Assembly (NCBI GenBank): GCA_027604505.1
Contig: JADIIX010000100.1
Span: 64,262-80,754, forward strand
DNA length: 16,493 bases
Direction: 5' to 3'
DNA from: Gonapodya sp. JEL0774
Lineage: Eukaryota; Monoblepharomycota; Monoblepharidomycetes; Monoblepharidales; Gonapodyaceae
The translations under genes were made by a program, and so were the position numbers. This document shows, piece after piece, positions 1-8,810 of the stretch. Each line of letters opens with the position of its first letter. Position 1 is the first letter of the stretch. The notes under the pieces were generated by a model. That model was not told the origin of the DNA and searched no databases. It saw only the letters and a program-made list of their open reading frames with translations.

Positions 1-958
1 GTTTGTCTCTTCCGCTTGCCGTGCGCGGCCCAACCCCTCCAGCAACCTACCCCACCCCCTCCCAACACCTCGTGGCCCCCGGGGGGGGGGGGGCGGGGGG
101 GGGGCGATCGGATTGAGCTCTCAGATTGGCCCACAACAAATTTTCGTTTTTCCCTTTGGTTGTTGGATTTTGTAGATATATATTTACACCCGACCGGAAT
201 CGCCCCCGTATCTCGTACCGACGGGCGACGCATCTCCATCGTCGGGGCGCATGATCCGCCAAAAACACGCACGTCCCACACCACCGTTCCAACCCGGCCG
301 ACACGTCTTTCACCGTACGTATGTATGAGAAACGGGCCCGACGTTGGTTTCCCCTCCCCACCCCCCCCGAGCTCGCTCCCGTCCGTCCTCACGCTCCTCA
401 TGCAGATGTGTACATGGATGTGTGGGGTCCGTTGGGGTACATCGCACTTGACATTTGCCACCATCAGATCTTCAAAAGCCTTGGTATCAGAGAGTGAAAC
501 ATCGAGGCAGGTCGGAACGAGCGTGGTGGAAACACATGTACCATGGTTTTGGTTAAGGGTGCGTAGCGCCCGCTCGACACGGTGTTGCTTCATCATCGCC
601 GTGGTCCATGTGTAAAATCCTTTTGTCAAATGGAACGACTCATCTTCAAAGAGAGGTCTGCCGGATTTGGATGCCACGTGAATACATACTTTACGAATGG
701 AGGCCGGTTCGAGTGCAGGTCAGAACGCACTGCAAGGAGCTGTGATGGCACCCGGGGCGATATTTTCATTGCGGCTTTTCTTGACAATAGAAACTAAAAC
801 GTAAGACAAGTTTTTGGAGGGAGGTGAAGCTCGGGGATGGGATTTGAGGAAAATAGGCGGCCGCCGGCTCAACATTCTCCATTTGATCGGCACTCAAGCT
901 CAGAAACATATGCCCGAAACCACTCTTCAAGAAGCCTTGGCCGAGCCCGTCGACGACG
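1..958. other. No supportable gene; window start
   Basis: Open frames exist on both strands here: 16-615 (+), 47-361 (-), 582-797 (+) and 814-1056 (+). They are short, rich in Pro/Arg/Thr/Ser and show no domain, so I do not call them genes. The frame 910-1056 (+) is Asp/Glu-rich and overlaps the better candidate start at 959 in another frame. A G homopolymer lies at 81-104. I see no RNA gene, and no promoter I can defend. Confidence 0.5.
81..104. repeat. Poly-G tract
   Basis: Thirteen consecutive G (81-93), one C, then ten G (95-104), preceded by five C. Such a tract is prone to sequencing and assembly length error, so its exact length should not be trusted. It lies outside any supported gene. 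Confidence 0.95.
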
Positions 959-2176
959 ATGAACCAGACACAAATCGATCCGATTGTGGTCGAGTCGGAT
1001 CACTCCTCAGCGTCGGACGGGCAGACGACGGGGATGGAGACATCTTCCTCCCCTGACGGCACTGCGCCAGTGCCAGCACCACCGGCTGAACCACGCGTAA
1101 GAGAGCTGAGGGGTGCGTGAATTGCTATTTTTCGCCACAACCGGGAGCTCACACGTGTCACGTGGCAATATCCCAACCAGAACCCCTGTGCGCGGTCTGT
1201 GGGGCCTTGTCTCTCAGTTTCCCCTCGTCAAGGCCGTCCACCACGACGACGTCGATCTCGATCGCGTGCGAACGAGTGCGAGCAAGCGAGCGAACAGAGA
1301 GGAGGACAAAGCGGCTCTGAATGCTGCGGATGAGGGACACTGCCGTTCAACCCAGGGTGTTCTCCGAATGTACCGTCAACGTAGGCCGTCCTGGACACAG
1401 GATTGTCATGCAGCTCGAGGCGCGTCTCGGCCGGACAGAGGTAGAGGAGATGAGGCACGTGGTGGACCTCGTGCGGGGTGGACAATTGCCTTGCGTTTTG
1501 GTTGGGGTTGCGTTTACAGTGGGACACCTTACCTGACACAAGATATCCTTACGCTGATGGGAACACATGGTGTGCCGGAAGAGATTTCTGGAACTGTTGG
1601 GAAGGACATTTTGAACCGCATTTCGACGCTGTCGTCCAAGGTTCTGGGTATTGGACTGTTCTTCAACAGGGTGCACTTTGATCATCAAGCCAGGCGAGCG
1701 AAAGCGTGGCAGAAGCTTGTGAAGGCCCAGATGCTCAGTGAAGGACGCGAGGTGTTCTTTTCTGTCGCTGCACTGTTCAGCACCTGTGAGATCACCGTGG
1801 GAGGAAACGTAACTACCGTCGCACAGCCTCAGCCTGCTTCTGGCGCACGTTTCAACAGGTCTCGAGATCCACGAAGCTGCAGCGTTTTTGTATGTCTCCC
1901 GATGGACTGTACCTCGTGCAAAAATCAGGGGAACCAGATGGGATTGGTGGTGGTAGGGGAGAACGGCACTTGTGTCACTCGGCACATCGTATGGGTGAGG
2001 ACAGGACCAGGGGATGTGATTGTGATTCCCGATGGAGTGATCTGCCACGGGTCAGGTCACTTTGCTCTATATGTGGACCCACGTTTGCGAGCCTGTCGTA
2101 CTATACGCCCGAAAGTACTCTCAAGATTGGCGAGTCAGGGTACCATAAGCAGACGTAGGACAGGATCCCGCTTCGA
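959..2176 (+). pseudogene. Broken plus-strand coding blocks, unknown protein
   Basis: Not recognised. Three stretches read like protein but lie in different frames. Block A (959-1112) starts with ATG and is a Ser/Asp/Pro-rich leader ending at a possible GTGCGT donor (1113-1118), the donor type used by intact genes in this window. Block B (about 1354-1536) includes the segment GRTEVEEMRHVVDLVRGGQL and has amphipathic character. Block C sits in a 367-codon frame open over 1113-2216; its believable part is about 1540-2150, ending with GPGDVIVIPDGVICHG, which superficially resembles a cupin/JmjC-type strand-turn motif. An alternative frame at 1520-1681 is Trp/Cys-rich and also protein-like. Joining the blocks needs introns of about 42-50 nt or frameshifts, and I could not settle which. 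The neighbouring K/R-rich ORF (2177-2500) is probably the same gene's C-terminus. A decayed mobile-element gene is my preferred reading, by inference. Confidence 0.35.
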
Positions 2177-2500
2177 TTGCAGGACAGGGAGACCCAGAGG
2201 CGTTTGGAGCAATTGAGAAGGCGGAGCGGCCGTGATGCAGTCCAGAGACACAAGAAGATGCAACGGCAATGGCAGAGAGAACGGAAAGAAGAGGCTGCAG
2301 TAGCAGAAATGGAAGGCATTGGAGAAGGAAAACGAGACCATTCAGAAGGGAACGTGAATAGAGATCAGATGCCAGGAGTTAAGAAGAGGAAGAGGTCCCA
2401 CAAGGACAAGAAGAAATTAAAGAAGGCCGTTGAGGCCGAGTTGACGAAGGTTGGGGTGCAATATGTTGCCCCGGCTGGGAATGCGATTGCTGCCATCTGA
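2177..2500 (+). CDS. Lys/Arg/Glu-rich C-terminal block, probable last exon
   Basis: This frame gives about 107 residues, very rich in Lys, Arg, Glu and Gln, with a coiled-coil-like first half and a basic cluster (KKRKRSHKDKKK) around residues 69-80 that would suit nuclear localisation. The first codon is TTG, so it cannot be an independent start. A YAG acceptor (CAG ending at 2182) falls at the head of the block, so it is best read as the last exon of the broken gene upstream. The stop TGA (2498-2500) and the last four codons lie inside the long direct repeat. The second repeat copy also opens with codons reading ...AVAAI then stop, so the repeat appears to include the 3' end of a coding sequence. 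Function unknown. Confidence 0.4.
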   Translation: MQDRETQRRLEQLRRRSGRDAVQRHKKMQRQWQRERKEEAAVAEMEGIGEGKRDHSEGNVNRDQMPGVKKRKRSHKDKKKLKKAVEAELTKVGVQYVAPAGNAIAAI

Positions 2501-2904
2501 GTGTTCGAACTTCAGCATGGTTGTATACAGCACACTAGTTGGTTGGTTGGTGTAGGCAATTCGTCGAACTACGCTTGAACATTTGGAAGAATATATTTGC
2601 TCCGTATGACGCGCATTAAGAGAACTCTAACCGTTGCATTGTTCTTATCCTCACACCACATCATACATATTATTATCCAATGTCCGCCGACAACCACCAC
2701 CTCTCGCAGGGTGCGGGAGAATCTGTAGATCCAGCGCCGCGTTGTCCGTGACCAGCTGAAAGTCGACATTAAGTAGTCACGTGTGCCCCGTCAGCAGGCG
2801 ACGGCGGCTCATCGCCGTGCGGCAATGCGGGGCGGCTGACGACAGTTGAGAATGGTTGAATGACGGAATGTCCCATTCACTTCTGAACACTGATGTGCAA
2901 CAGA
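2487..2904 (+). repeat. Long direct repeat, copy 1 (~415 bp)
   Basis: This segment recurs in the same orientation at 8181-8586. By eye the two are about 90% identical, with scattered substitutions and indels of one to five bases. Homology starts a few codons before a stop codon and runs through non-coding sequence to a shared ...GTGCAACAGA end. A potential stem (ACGGCG, loop GCTCAT, CGCCGT) lies near 2803-2820. It behaves like the 3' end of a dispersed element family: end of an ORF plus 3' untranslated sequence. Short minus-strand open frames in it are not considered genes. Confidence 0.9.
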
Positions 2905-3044
2905 ACCCAACCGCGTTGAGCGACTCCCCACAACCATCGCCCGCTGCAAAGCGGGCGATTGGTCAAACTGATTGATGGCCGAATTACGAATCAATTTTTC
3001 AAAACTGCCGCGTGGCAGCGAGAAGTGGAGGGGGAACAAATTGG
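2904..3044 (+). repeat. 141-bp repeat unit, copy 1
   Basis: This unit begins AACCCAACCGCGTTGAGCG and ends AACAAATTGG. It is repeated in the same orientation at 3078-3218, an offset of 174 bp, with about 10 mismatches by eye. It follows immediately on the end of the long direct repeat. It contains a perfect hairpin at 2936-2959. No coding content is convincing. Confidence 0.9.
2936..2959. repeat. Perfect 9-bp hairpin in the 141-bp unit
   Basis: The arms ATCGCCCGC (2936-2944) and GCGGGCGAT (2951-2959) are exact reverse complements separated by a 6-nt loop TGCAAA. In the second unit the left arm is unchanged but the right arm reads GCAGCCGAT, so two pairs are broken. No T-tract follows, so a bacterial-type terminator is not implied. 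Confidence 0.85.
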
Positions 3045-3077
3045 GTGTGGGCGAACTTGCAGCTCCAAATGATTTTT

Positions 3078-3218
3078 AACCCAACGGCGTTGAGCGACTC
3101 CCCACAACCATCGCCCGCTGCAAAGCAGCCGATTGGTCGAGCTGATTGATGGCCGAATTACGAATCAATTTTTCAAAACTGCGGCTTGGCAGCGGGAAGT
3201 GGAGGGGGAACAAATTGG
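3078..3218 (+). repeat. 141-bp repeat unit, copy 2
   Basis: Second copy of the unit at 2904-3044, same orientation, separated by a 33-bp spacer. The hairpin present in copy 1 has two mismatches here. The flanks do not resemble each other beyond the unit. Local duplication next to the end of the long direct repeat is the simplest explanation. Confidence 0.9.
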
Positions 3219-3289
3219 CTTTGGAGGACATCTGCCACAGCACGAGCTGGAGAACCTTAAAAATCTCACCGACGCTACTTAAATTTTCG

Positions 3290-3861
3290 CTAACCAATAG
3301 TAAAAATTACTTGTCCTAATAACTGCTTTTGAGCAGTGTGGGGTGGAACAGAGGCCAGGTTTCTCAATCCAAGCCATTCGGGATTCTTACTCTTCAACCG
3401 CCATCTATTGACAAAGTTCTCCATTGACCCATCCATTTCCACCCCCACTGTGATCCACCCCACGTTTATCAGTTTGTTCAATAATGTCCTTTTAGACTTG
3501 TTGCTCTAGGCCTCCACCAAATCATGTCGCCACAAATTGCTGAGTTGTGTCAGTTTCGTCTCATCTTGAACGAGTGACTTTGCTGTTTCAGTCAATCCAC
3601 GGAATTGAAATTCACTGGTTTCCAATGTCAACTAGGTTCCGTACTTTTGCAATCTCATTGATCCCGGCTCCAGATAATCCCTTTGATTTTGTAAGGCTGG
3701 CAAAATTTCCAAGATCTTGGAACAAGGTTGTTGCCATTGCTACTGAGATTGTATTCGGTTGTGATATTGAAATTGGAGCAATGTGGATTGCTGGACTGTC
3801 ATTGCGATTCACATTCGGATCAGTTGTCTTTCCTTTCCGAGCTCATCTCAAGGCCGAATAA
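3290..3861 (-). pseudogene. Two coding-like minus-strand blocks, unknown
   Basis: The minus-strand frame 3481-3290 (63 codons) and the frame 3812-3612 (66 codons) both have protein-like composition. The first contains MDGSMENFVNRWRLKSKN; the second contains a segment around KSKGLSGAGINEIAKVRNLV. They lie in the less GC-rich block between the long direct repeats. Neither has recognisable domains, and no intact gene can be assembled around them. The overlapping plus-strand frame 3547-3861 is less convincing. They may be exon remnants of the same decayed gene as the coiled-coil blocks at 4741-7011, by inference only. Confidence 0.25.
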
Positions 3862-4740
3862 GACTCCAAAGAAATACTGGCGTGACCAGCTGCAGGCACT
3901 GCACTGTTGTGTGCCAGTTTCCCACATCCACTCGAAATCACGCGCAAACTTGAGCTTGTAGGTTTATGTTCGTTCATGAGAGACAGAGACTGTTCTCGTT
4001 CACAATTCAAGAGCCCCAGTCAGTATTTCAAGCAGTAATCCAACAAAGGCCAACAACTCACATGGGGATTGGGACACTCGAGCTCTGCACTCCAGGAACG
4101 CATATCAGTGGCCTCTGAATCAGAATCCTCAATTATCATCCTAGATGCATGCACGCACTTCTTCCCGCTTGCCTCTTTGTGCAAGGCTCTGGCCAACTTG
4201 GTGGGGGGTGCATCGCGAGGAGTGGAAATTGCTGAGGTGTTCTACAATGGCAGAGGCAAGATTCGTGGATTGATGTAAACATGCAACTCTCTCCCTCATT
4301 GTTCACTCACTCTTTTGTTGCTTATTCTTGGTGAGGTATTTGTCTCTTCTTGTGGATCCTGAACGTCCAAGCTCGAGCTATTACGACAGAAGAGATCCTG
4401 AATGTCCAAGTTTGAGTTATCACTTCGCAAGAGAGGCCAGCTGTCGCAGCTGTGCCACTTCCACCTTCAGAGAGTTGTTTCTCTCCTTTCCTGTTCTAGG
4501 AGGTCATGCTGCAGGCAACTGACATTGTTGTGAGACAACGGCTAAAGGCGGGAGTTTAGCTGGTGTCACGTGACCCTACAAGCAGGACAATAGTTGTCCC
4601 TGTTTACCCCCAATGATCACCCCTAGTCGCAGCGTCTGTTCCTTGGATAGATGTGATATAGCGTAGTTTTCAGACTTTTGAGTGATCTTAGTTGTGCTGG
4701 CAGCCCAGCAGCGGCTGCTGTGTCACCACATTGTACAGAG
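3862..4740. other. No supportable gene in repeat-bounded block
   Basis: Only short frames occur: 4069-4278 (+, 69 codons, Ser/Ala-rich), 4328-4522 (+) and 4623-4805 (-). None has a recognisable domain, and frame changes and stops break every candidate. I see no repeat or RNA gene in this stretch. Confidence 0.4.
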
Positions 4741-5181
4741 TTAGAACAGGTACACATTGAGTTTTGGGACAAACTCAACGGTTCCACCACGAACCACAAC
4801 AACATCTTGCTCTAAGTGCATGGTGGTACTCTGCTTTGCTTGCCCCTCGGAGTGAAACCTCTCCACCAGCGAGTTCAAAAGCTCAACAGCCTTTTTGGCA
4901 TTGCCGCGTTCCTCTCTCAATTTCCCATTTGCCCCGATGCTGTCGCTCAGCGTAGACCTCCAAATTTCCATCTGCGACATAGCTCGAACACACTGGATCT
5001 CCTTTTCTGCTAGGTTTGATGGGACTCCAGCGAGCTCTGATTTGCATGCATCAAGTTCTTTGTCGCGCACGCTCATTGTGGTAGGATGTACAATTCTGTA
5101 TGAGGAAGAAGCAGAATTGAGCAGCGTTGAAAGGTTAGATTGCACAGCATCCAACAGTGGGGAGTCTGAATATATTACCAC
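4741..5181 (-). pseudogene. Coiled-coil-like ORF fragment, minus strand
   Basis: An open minus-strand frame of 146 codons. From about residue 38 it has heptad-like charged/hydrophobic composition, with segments such as RDKELDACKSELAGV and KKAVELLNSLVERFHSEG, typical of a coiled coil. It begins with an ATG at 5181 and ends with a stop at 4741-4743, but no promoter or partner exon is clear. More coiled-coil-like sequence on the same strand lies at 5760-6090, interrupted by stops, so this may be the last exon of a decayed multi-exon gene. The family is not recognised. Its base composition is visibly less GC-rich than the intact genes from 8.8 kb on. Confidence 0.35.
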
Positions 5182-5327
5182 TTACACCTGTTGATTCAAC
5201 GTTGTGGGACTAGGTGCATTTCCGTCCTTGATGCAGAGTGGTATCTTGGTGCAACATGGAGGCTTGGCCACAGAATGGAAATAGCGGGGGTGGGGGTGCT
5301 GAGTGGCAGAGGAGCACTACTGGAAAT

Positions 5328-5555
5328 GGCAGGGCCAGGGCCTCAAACTTGCTGATAATGAGAAGCGGGATAGGCAGGGGCAGAAGTTCAAGCAGGCTGA
5401 TGATGAGAAGCAAGGTTGGCAGAGGCAGGGGCTTGAAGAGGCTGATGACAAGAAGCGGGGTTGGCAGAGGCAGGGCTTAAACAGGCTGATTACAAGAACC
5501 GGAGTTGGAAGGGGCGGGGGCTTGAACTTGTTGATGACGAGAAGTGGAATTGGCA
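5328..5555. repeat. 45-bp tandem array, five units
   Basis: Five imperfect units are aligned on the recurring core GCTGATGA(T/C)GAGAAG or close variants, starting at 5351, 5396, 5441, 5485 and 5530, so the spacings are 45, 45, 44 and 45 bp. On the plus strand the 45-bp units give a 15-residue repeat (core QADDEKQGW / EADDKKRGW) within the open frame 5303-5623. The 44-bp unit shifts the frame, so the peptide repeat breaks after three units. On the minus strand the same units give Pro/Ser/Ala-rich readings with stops. I cannot say which strand, if either, was translated. Confidence 0.85.
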
Positions 5556-5699
5556 GGTGTGCAAGTCTGATTTGCGGCTACTGCAACATGGCCTTTCCAG
5601 TTTTGCAGGAGGCTCCATCCTAGACTGAGCATTGCTTTCTGCATCACTCTGAGGGGCATCTGGAGAGGCATTTTTGCAGGATTGTAAACCTGGGAACAC
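5490..5699 (-). pseudogene. Ser/Pro-rich coding-like block, minus strand
   Basis: The minus-strand frame 5699-5490 has a protein-like segment around SPDAPQSDAESNAQSRMEPP, then becomes Ser/Pro-rich as it enters the 45-bp tandem array. An overlapping minus frame (5746-5477) is also open. It sits between two coiled-coil-like blocks on the same strand and could be a linker exon of the same decayed gene. No domain is recognised and no splice pair could be fixed. Confidence 0.25.
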
Positions 5700-5759
5700 C
5701 TATCATCAGCAGGTAAGACTTGCATCTTCGTACTGACTGAACTCACTGACCCATTCCTC

Positions 5760-6330
5760 CAAGGTCTCCCTGGCTTCCTCCACGTCAGTGTCAGTCATGA
5801 GCTCCAACACACTCATTGCCCTGCTCTTCAGTGCAGCTAATGCCACCTCCACCGTGAAGAAAGTGAAGAGCATCTTCTCTTCCACTGATGTAACAAGTGA
5901 CTATTTTAAGTTGTCATTGTCCTTTCTCACGCAGTTAACTTCCTCAACATGGACATTGAGTAAGTTCTGCATGTTGCTTCTGTGGTTCTTCATGTCCCCA
6001 AGGTCCATCTCTGTTGTTCTCAGACCCTGTGACAACATCAACACCTCCCCTTGCCCTCTCAGTACATCATCTTTCAACCGTTTGGCCTCCTGTCAATACC
6101 TCAAGACCGCTGACTCACCCTTAGCATGCGACTCAGCCCTCTGGACGGCCAAGTTCATGAGGTGAAGAGGCAGCGTTGGGGTCTTTGAAGATGCTGTTGC
6201 GAGAAATCCAGGGCACAGGATGGCGTCAGGAAGGAACAGATCGTTGCAGTTGCCGTCAGCCATATGCATGAGCAGTTGTTGTTCCAAGACATGAGGGAGG
6301 AGCCTGTGGATAGTGTGCAACTGTTGAACA
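5760..6330 (-). pseudogene. Coiled-coil-like blocks with in-frame stops, minus strand
   Basis: Reading down the minus strand from 6320, a protein-like stretch (QHLVQQLHTIHRLLPHVLEQ at its start) runs to 6124, where a GTGAGT donor-like site follows AAG G. Continuing in frame there is a stop, then a coiled-coil-like stretch (KRLKDDVLRGQGEVLML, then a segment with VEEVNCVRKDNDNLK), a second stop TAG, then SLVTSVEEKM and a segment with LMTDTDVEEARETLEEW ending near 5760. Only 29 nt separate the first donor-like site from the next CAG, too short for an intron. Two in-frame stops in otherwise coding-like sequence point to decay. No family is recognised. Confidence 0.4.
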
Positions 6331-7011
6331 AGATGTTGTACACTGGATATACAATGAAAACTGTTCCTGCCTGGTCCGGCTTGCCTTGGAACTCACCAAC
6401 ATGCAGGAACTTTAATGCTTTACTCCTATCAAATGACTCATCAAGTGTGAATTTGTCCACAATGGACAACGAGTTTGCTACCAGATCCTCCAAGCGTTGA
6501 GGCTCCAACTTGTGGGGGGAGCAGTGGCCTTCATTCATCAGGCCCGTCACCAAAGTTGGGAGTCCTGACAAATAATTTTTGAATAAACCACAATGCGGGA
6601 CCCGTGGGTAATGTCCGCTGGTTTGCTCACCATCGTCATCGACATCTGCTCCACTCCAGAATCCTTCATCATGCAATTGGGGGAGTGCCAGTCTGCACCG
6701 CTTGCTATAGTCAGATAGACAGATTTTCCATGTGAGCATTCCATACACCTTGGAACGGTTGCAATTGGCAAATGGTGGCCTTCGCATCTATGTAGAAATT
6801 TCCAGCAAAGATGTTGCTGACACAAGTGAACAGACATTCTCACCACAAAATGACCGGAGTTTTGTCCGCAAGCAATAAAGCTGTCGTGCTCTCCTTCCAA
6901 TGGGTTTGGACGTGGTTGTTGTTGCTCTGTGGTTGGGATCTTGGCGTTCCCACACGGCTCATTGGATGCAGGACGGAACAAATTGAGCATTGCGTGGCTC
7001 AGAAGACTCAT
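6330..7011 (-). pseudogene. Cys/His-rich and acidic coding-like blocks, minus strand
   Basis: Two overlapping minus-strand frames look coding. Frame 7011-6547 carries a Cys/His-rich part: CGQNSGHFVVRMSVHLCQQH, then CEGHHLPIATVPRCMECSHG, which could bind zinc. From about 6690 the better reading moves to frame 6787-6155, with an acidic stretch (GADVDDDGEQ) and a segment including RLEDLVANSLSIVDKFTLDE up to about 6375. There, GTGAGT follows CAT GTT G and CCAG lies 48 nt further on. The frame switch at about 6690 is not explained by a clear intron. Most likely this is the N-terminal half of the same decayed gene as the blocks downstream. The family is unrecognised. Confidence 0.35.
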
Positions 7012-8180
7012 TCAGTTGTGGTGTCAGCAATCAGGTTGTCTTTGGTCCTGAAGAGTACCTGTTTTATGTCAGATTGTGCTAGAAAATGAGTACCAGCCTG
7101 GATTCGCATGATCAAGTATGCTTGTTACTCTGGTCACTGAGAAGATTGGTTTCCTTCAAGACAACGAGTGTTCCCACCCTACATTAAAAATATCAGATTG
7201 CACGGATCCCCTTTGTTTCCTTCAGCATCAAATAAGGAAATCGCTTTTGCTGAATGGTTCCGGTCAAATCCTGGTTGCTATCTGGAATCATGCAAAACAA
7301 GACATATCAGAGCAATCCAGACAACAGGACCTCCCAGATGTTGGCCCAATTCTCAACCAGATGAAACTTGCTCTCACTCAGAAGTCCAACACTGGTGCTT
7401 TCCCCCCCCCCGCGTGTTGTGACAAAGGTGTTTCCAGGAGGGTATGGTGACTGGGTCAAGCTCAATGATGGAAGGCCACCCACGACCACTGCAGCACGAG
7501 TTTCACATGGAGAACTATTGACCATAAAGCTGTTCCCGTGTTTGTTGACATTCCTGCACGACAACCAGAACTTTGCGGAACTGTACCACAGATTATTCAT
7601 CAATTACACACACGTATACACAAACACATATATCAAATTCTACTTTCAATTGTGCCCCACTTTGGAGATGGATGCAAATGGGTTTGCCGTGGCCATAGCT
7701 GCCGCCTTCTGATAGGTCAATCACCAGAGTTTCGAGGACTCGTGGAAGCTATTGGTCGATCAGGGGAGGCGAAAAGATTTGGACCTCCGGGGTGTTACAG
7801 GAGGAGCCACATCATTGTGTTTTACTGGTAGGCTTGACGAGATGGGAACGTGGAAAAATTTTCTGGGGACATATGTTGAGTTTGCTATCAGACACCCTCC
7901 CAGAGCCCCAGGAGCACCAGTACCAGCGGCGTTACTAGTGGGGCAGTGGGGCAAGGGAATCCTTGCTACTGACTGTGTAACTGGCCATGCGGCGTTCCAA
8001 CGTATGTGTGCTGATGAAGAGCTTACCAACTCCACATCACAATGTCTGCGTGGCGATCAGTAGCACAGGAAGTGGGCACAAGGGGTTGGAACAATTACAG
8101 CTGTTGCACCAGCTTGCACTTTCCAAGCAAAGTACTGAGAAGTATCTAAGTGCCACAAATGGAGTGCTTGTTCATTGCCG
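7012..8180. other. Short coding-like fragments, no intact gene
   Basis: Several short frames occur. Minus 7603-7307 contains LPSLSLTQSPYPPGNTFVTT. Plus 7538-7831 contains PVFVDIPARQPELCGTVPQI. Plus 7752-8063 contains DEMGTWKNFLGTYVEFAIRH. They overlap on opposite strands and none has a domain or clean splice sites. The last twelve codons before 8194 (+) mirror the coding end seen at copy 1 of the long repeat. I read the stretch as degraded accessory sequence. Confidence 0.35.
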
Positions 8181-8586
8181 TTGCTGCCATCTGAGTGTTC
8201 AAACTTCAGCATGCTAGTATACAGCACATTAGTTGGTTGGATGGTGTGGGCAATTCGTCCAACTACGTTTGAACATTTGGAAGAATATATTTGCTCCGTA
8301 TGACACGCTTTAATAGAACTCTAATCGTTCCATTGTGCCTCACACCACATCATATTATTATCCATTGCCCACCGACAACCACCACCTCCTGCCGGGTGCG
8401 GGAGACTCTGTAGATCCAGCGCTGCGATGTCTGTGACCAGCTGAAAGTCGACATTAAGTAGTCACGTGTGCCCCGTCAGGAGGCGACGGCAGCTCATCGC
8501 CGTGCGGCATGCGGGGCGGCTGACGACATGAGAATGGTTGAATGACGGAATGTCCCATTCACTTCTGAACACTGACGTGCAACAGA
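8181..8586 (+). repeat. Long direct repeat, copy 2 (~405 bp)
   Basis: Same-orientation partner of 2487-2904, offset about 5.69 kb. It keeps the stop codon (TGA 8192-8194) preceded by ...AVAAI, the block GACCAGCTGAAAGTCGACAT and the shared end GTGCAACAGA. The sequence then diverges: after copy 1 comes the 141-bp unit, after copy 2 GCGATTGGT and unrelated sequence. Hence this is probably a second, independently truncated insertion of the same family, not one element's matching terminus. Confidence 0.9.
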
Positions 8587-8810
8587 GCGATTGGTTGTCC
8601 TCAAATTTCACATCCGCTTTGTCTTTTGGCCTTTTCAATTTCTTTGCTCGGAGATCACATGTGGACATTCATGGAGAAATCATGCATGTTGAACCAAGGA
8701 ACAAGGTTGATACGATTTCACAGATGGACCAGTGCTTTTTTCACTACGATTGTTTGTTAGCTAAAGCTACAAACAAGTGGTAGAAACTAGATATCGATAC
8801 AATAAACCAA

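Noticed and set aside
1113-2216. A single 367-codon plus-strand gene
   Set aside because: The first 80-140 codons are low-complexity and better explained by other frames; the first codon is GTG; only the later part looks coding.
5328-5555. CRISPR-like array
   Set aside because: Units are contiguous and diverge along their whole length, without unique spacers, and the window is eukaryotic.
6095-6124. A 29-nt intron removing an in-frame stop in the coiled-coil block
   Set aside because: It is too short for spliceosomal splicing and would shift the following frame.
6640-6920. PiggyBac-type transposase zinc ribbon in the minus-strand Cys/His segment
   Set aside because: The Cys/His spacing is only loosely similar, and no DDE catalytic region could be seen upstream.
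2487-8586. The two long repeats as LTRs of one retrotransposon
   Set aside because: Shared sequence can be read as TG...CA, but identity extends upstream of the TG on both sides, no target-site duplication is visible, and the interior shows no reverse transcriptase, integrase or primer-binding site.
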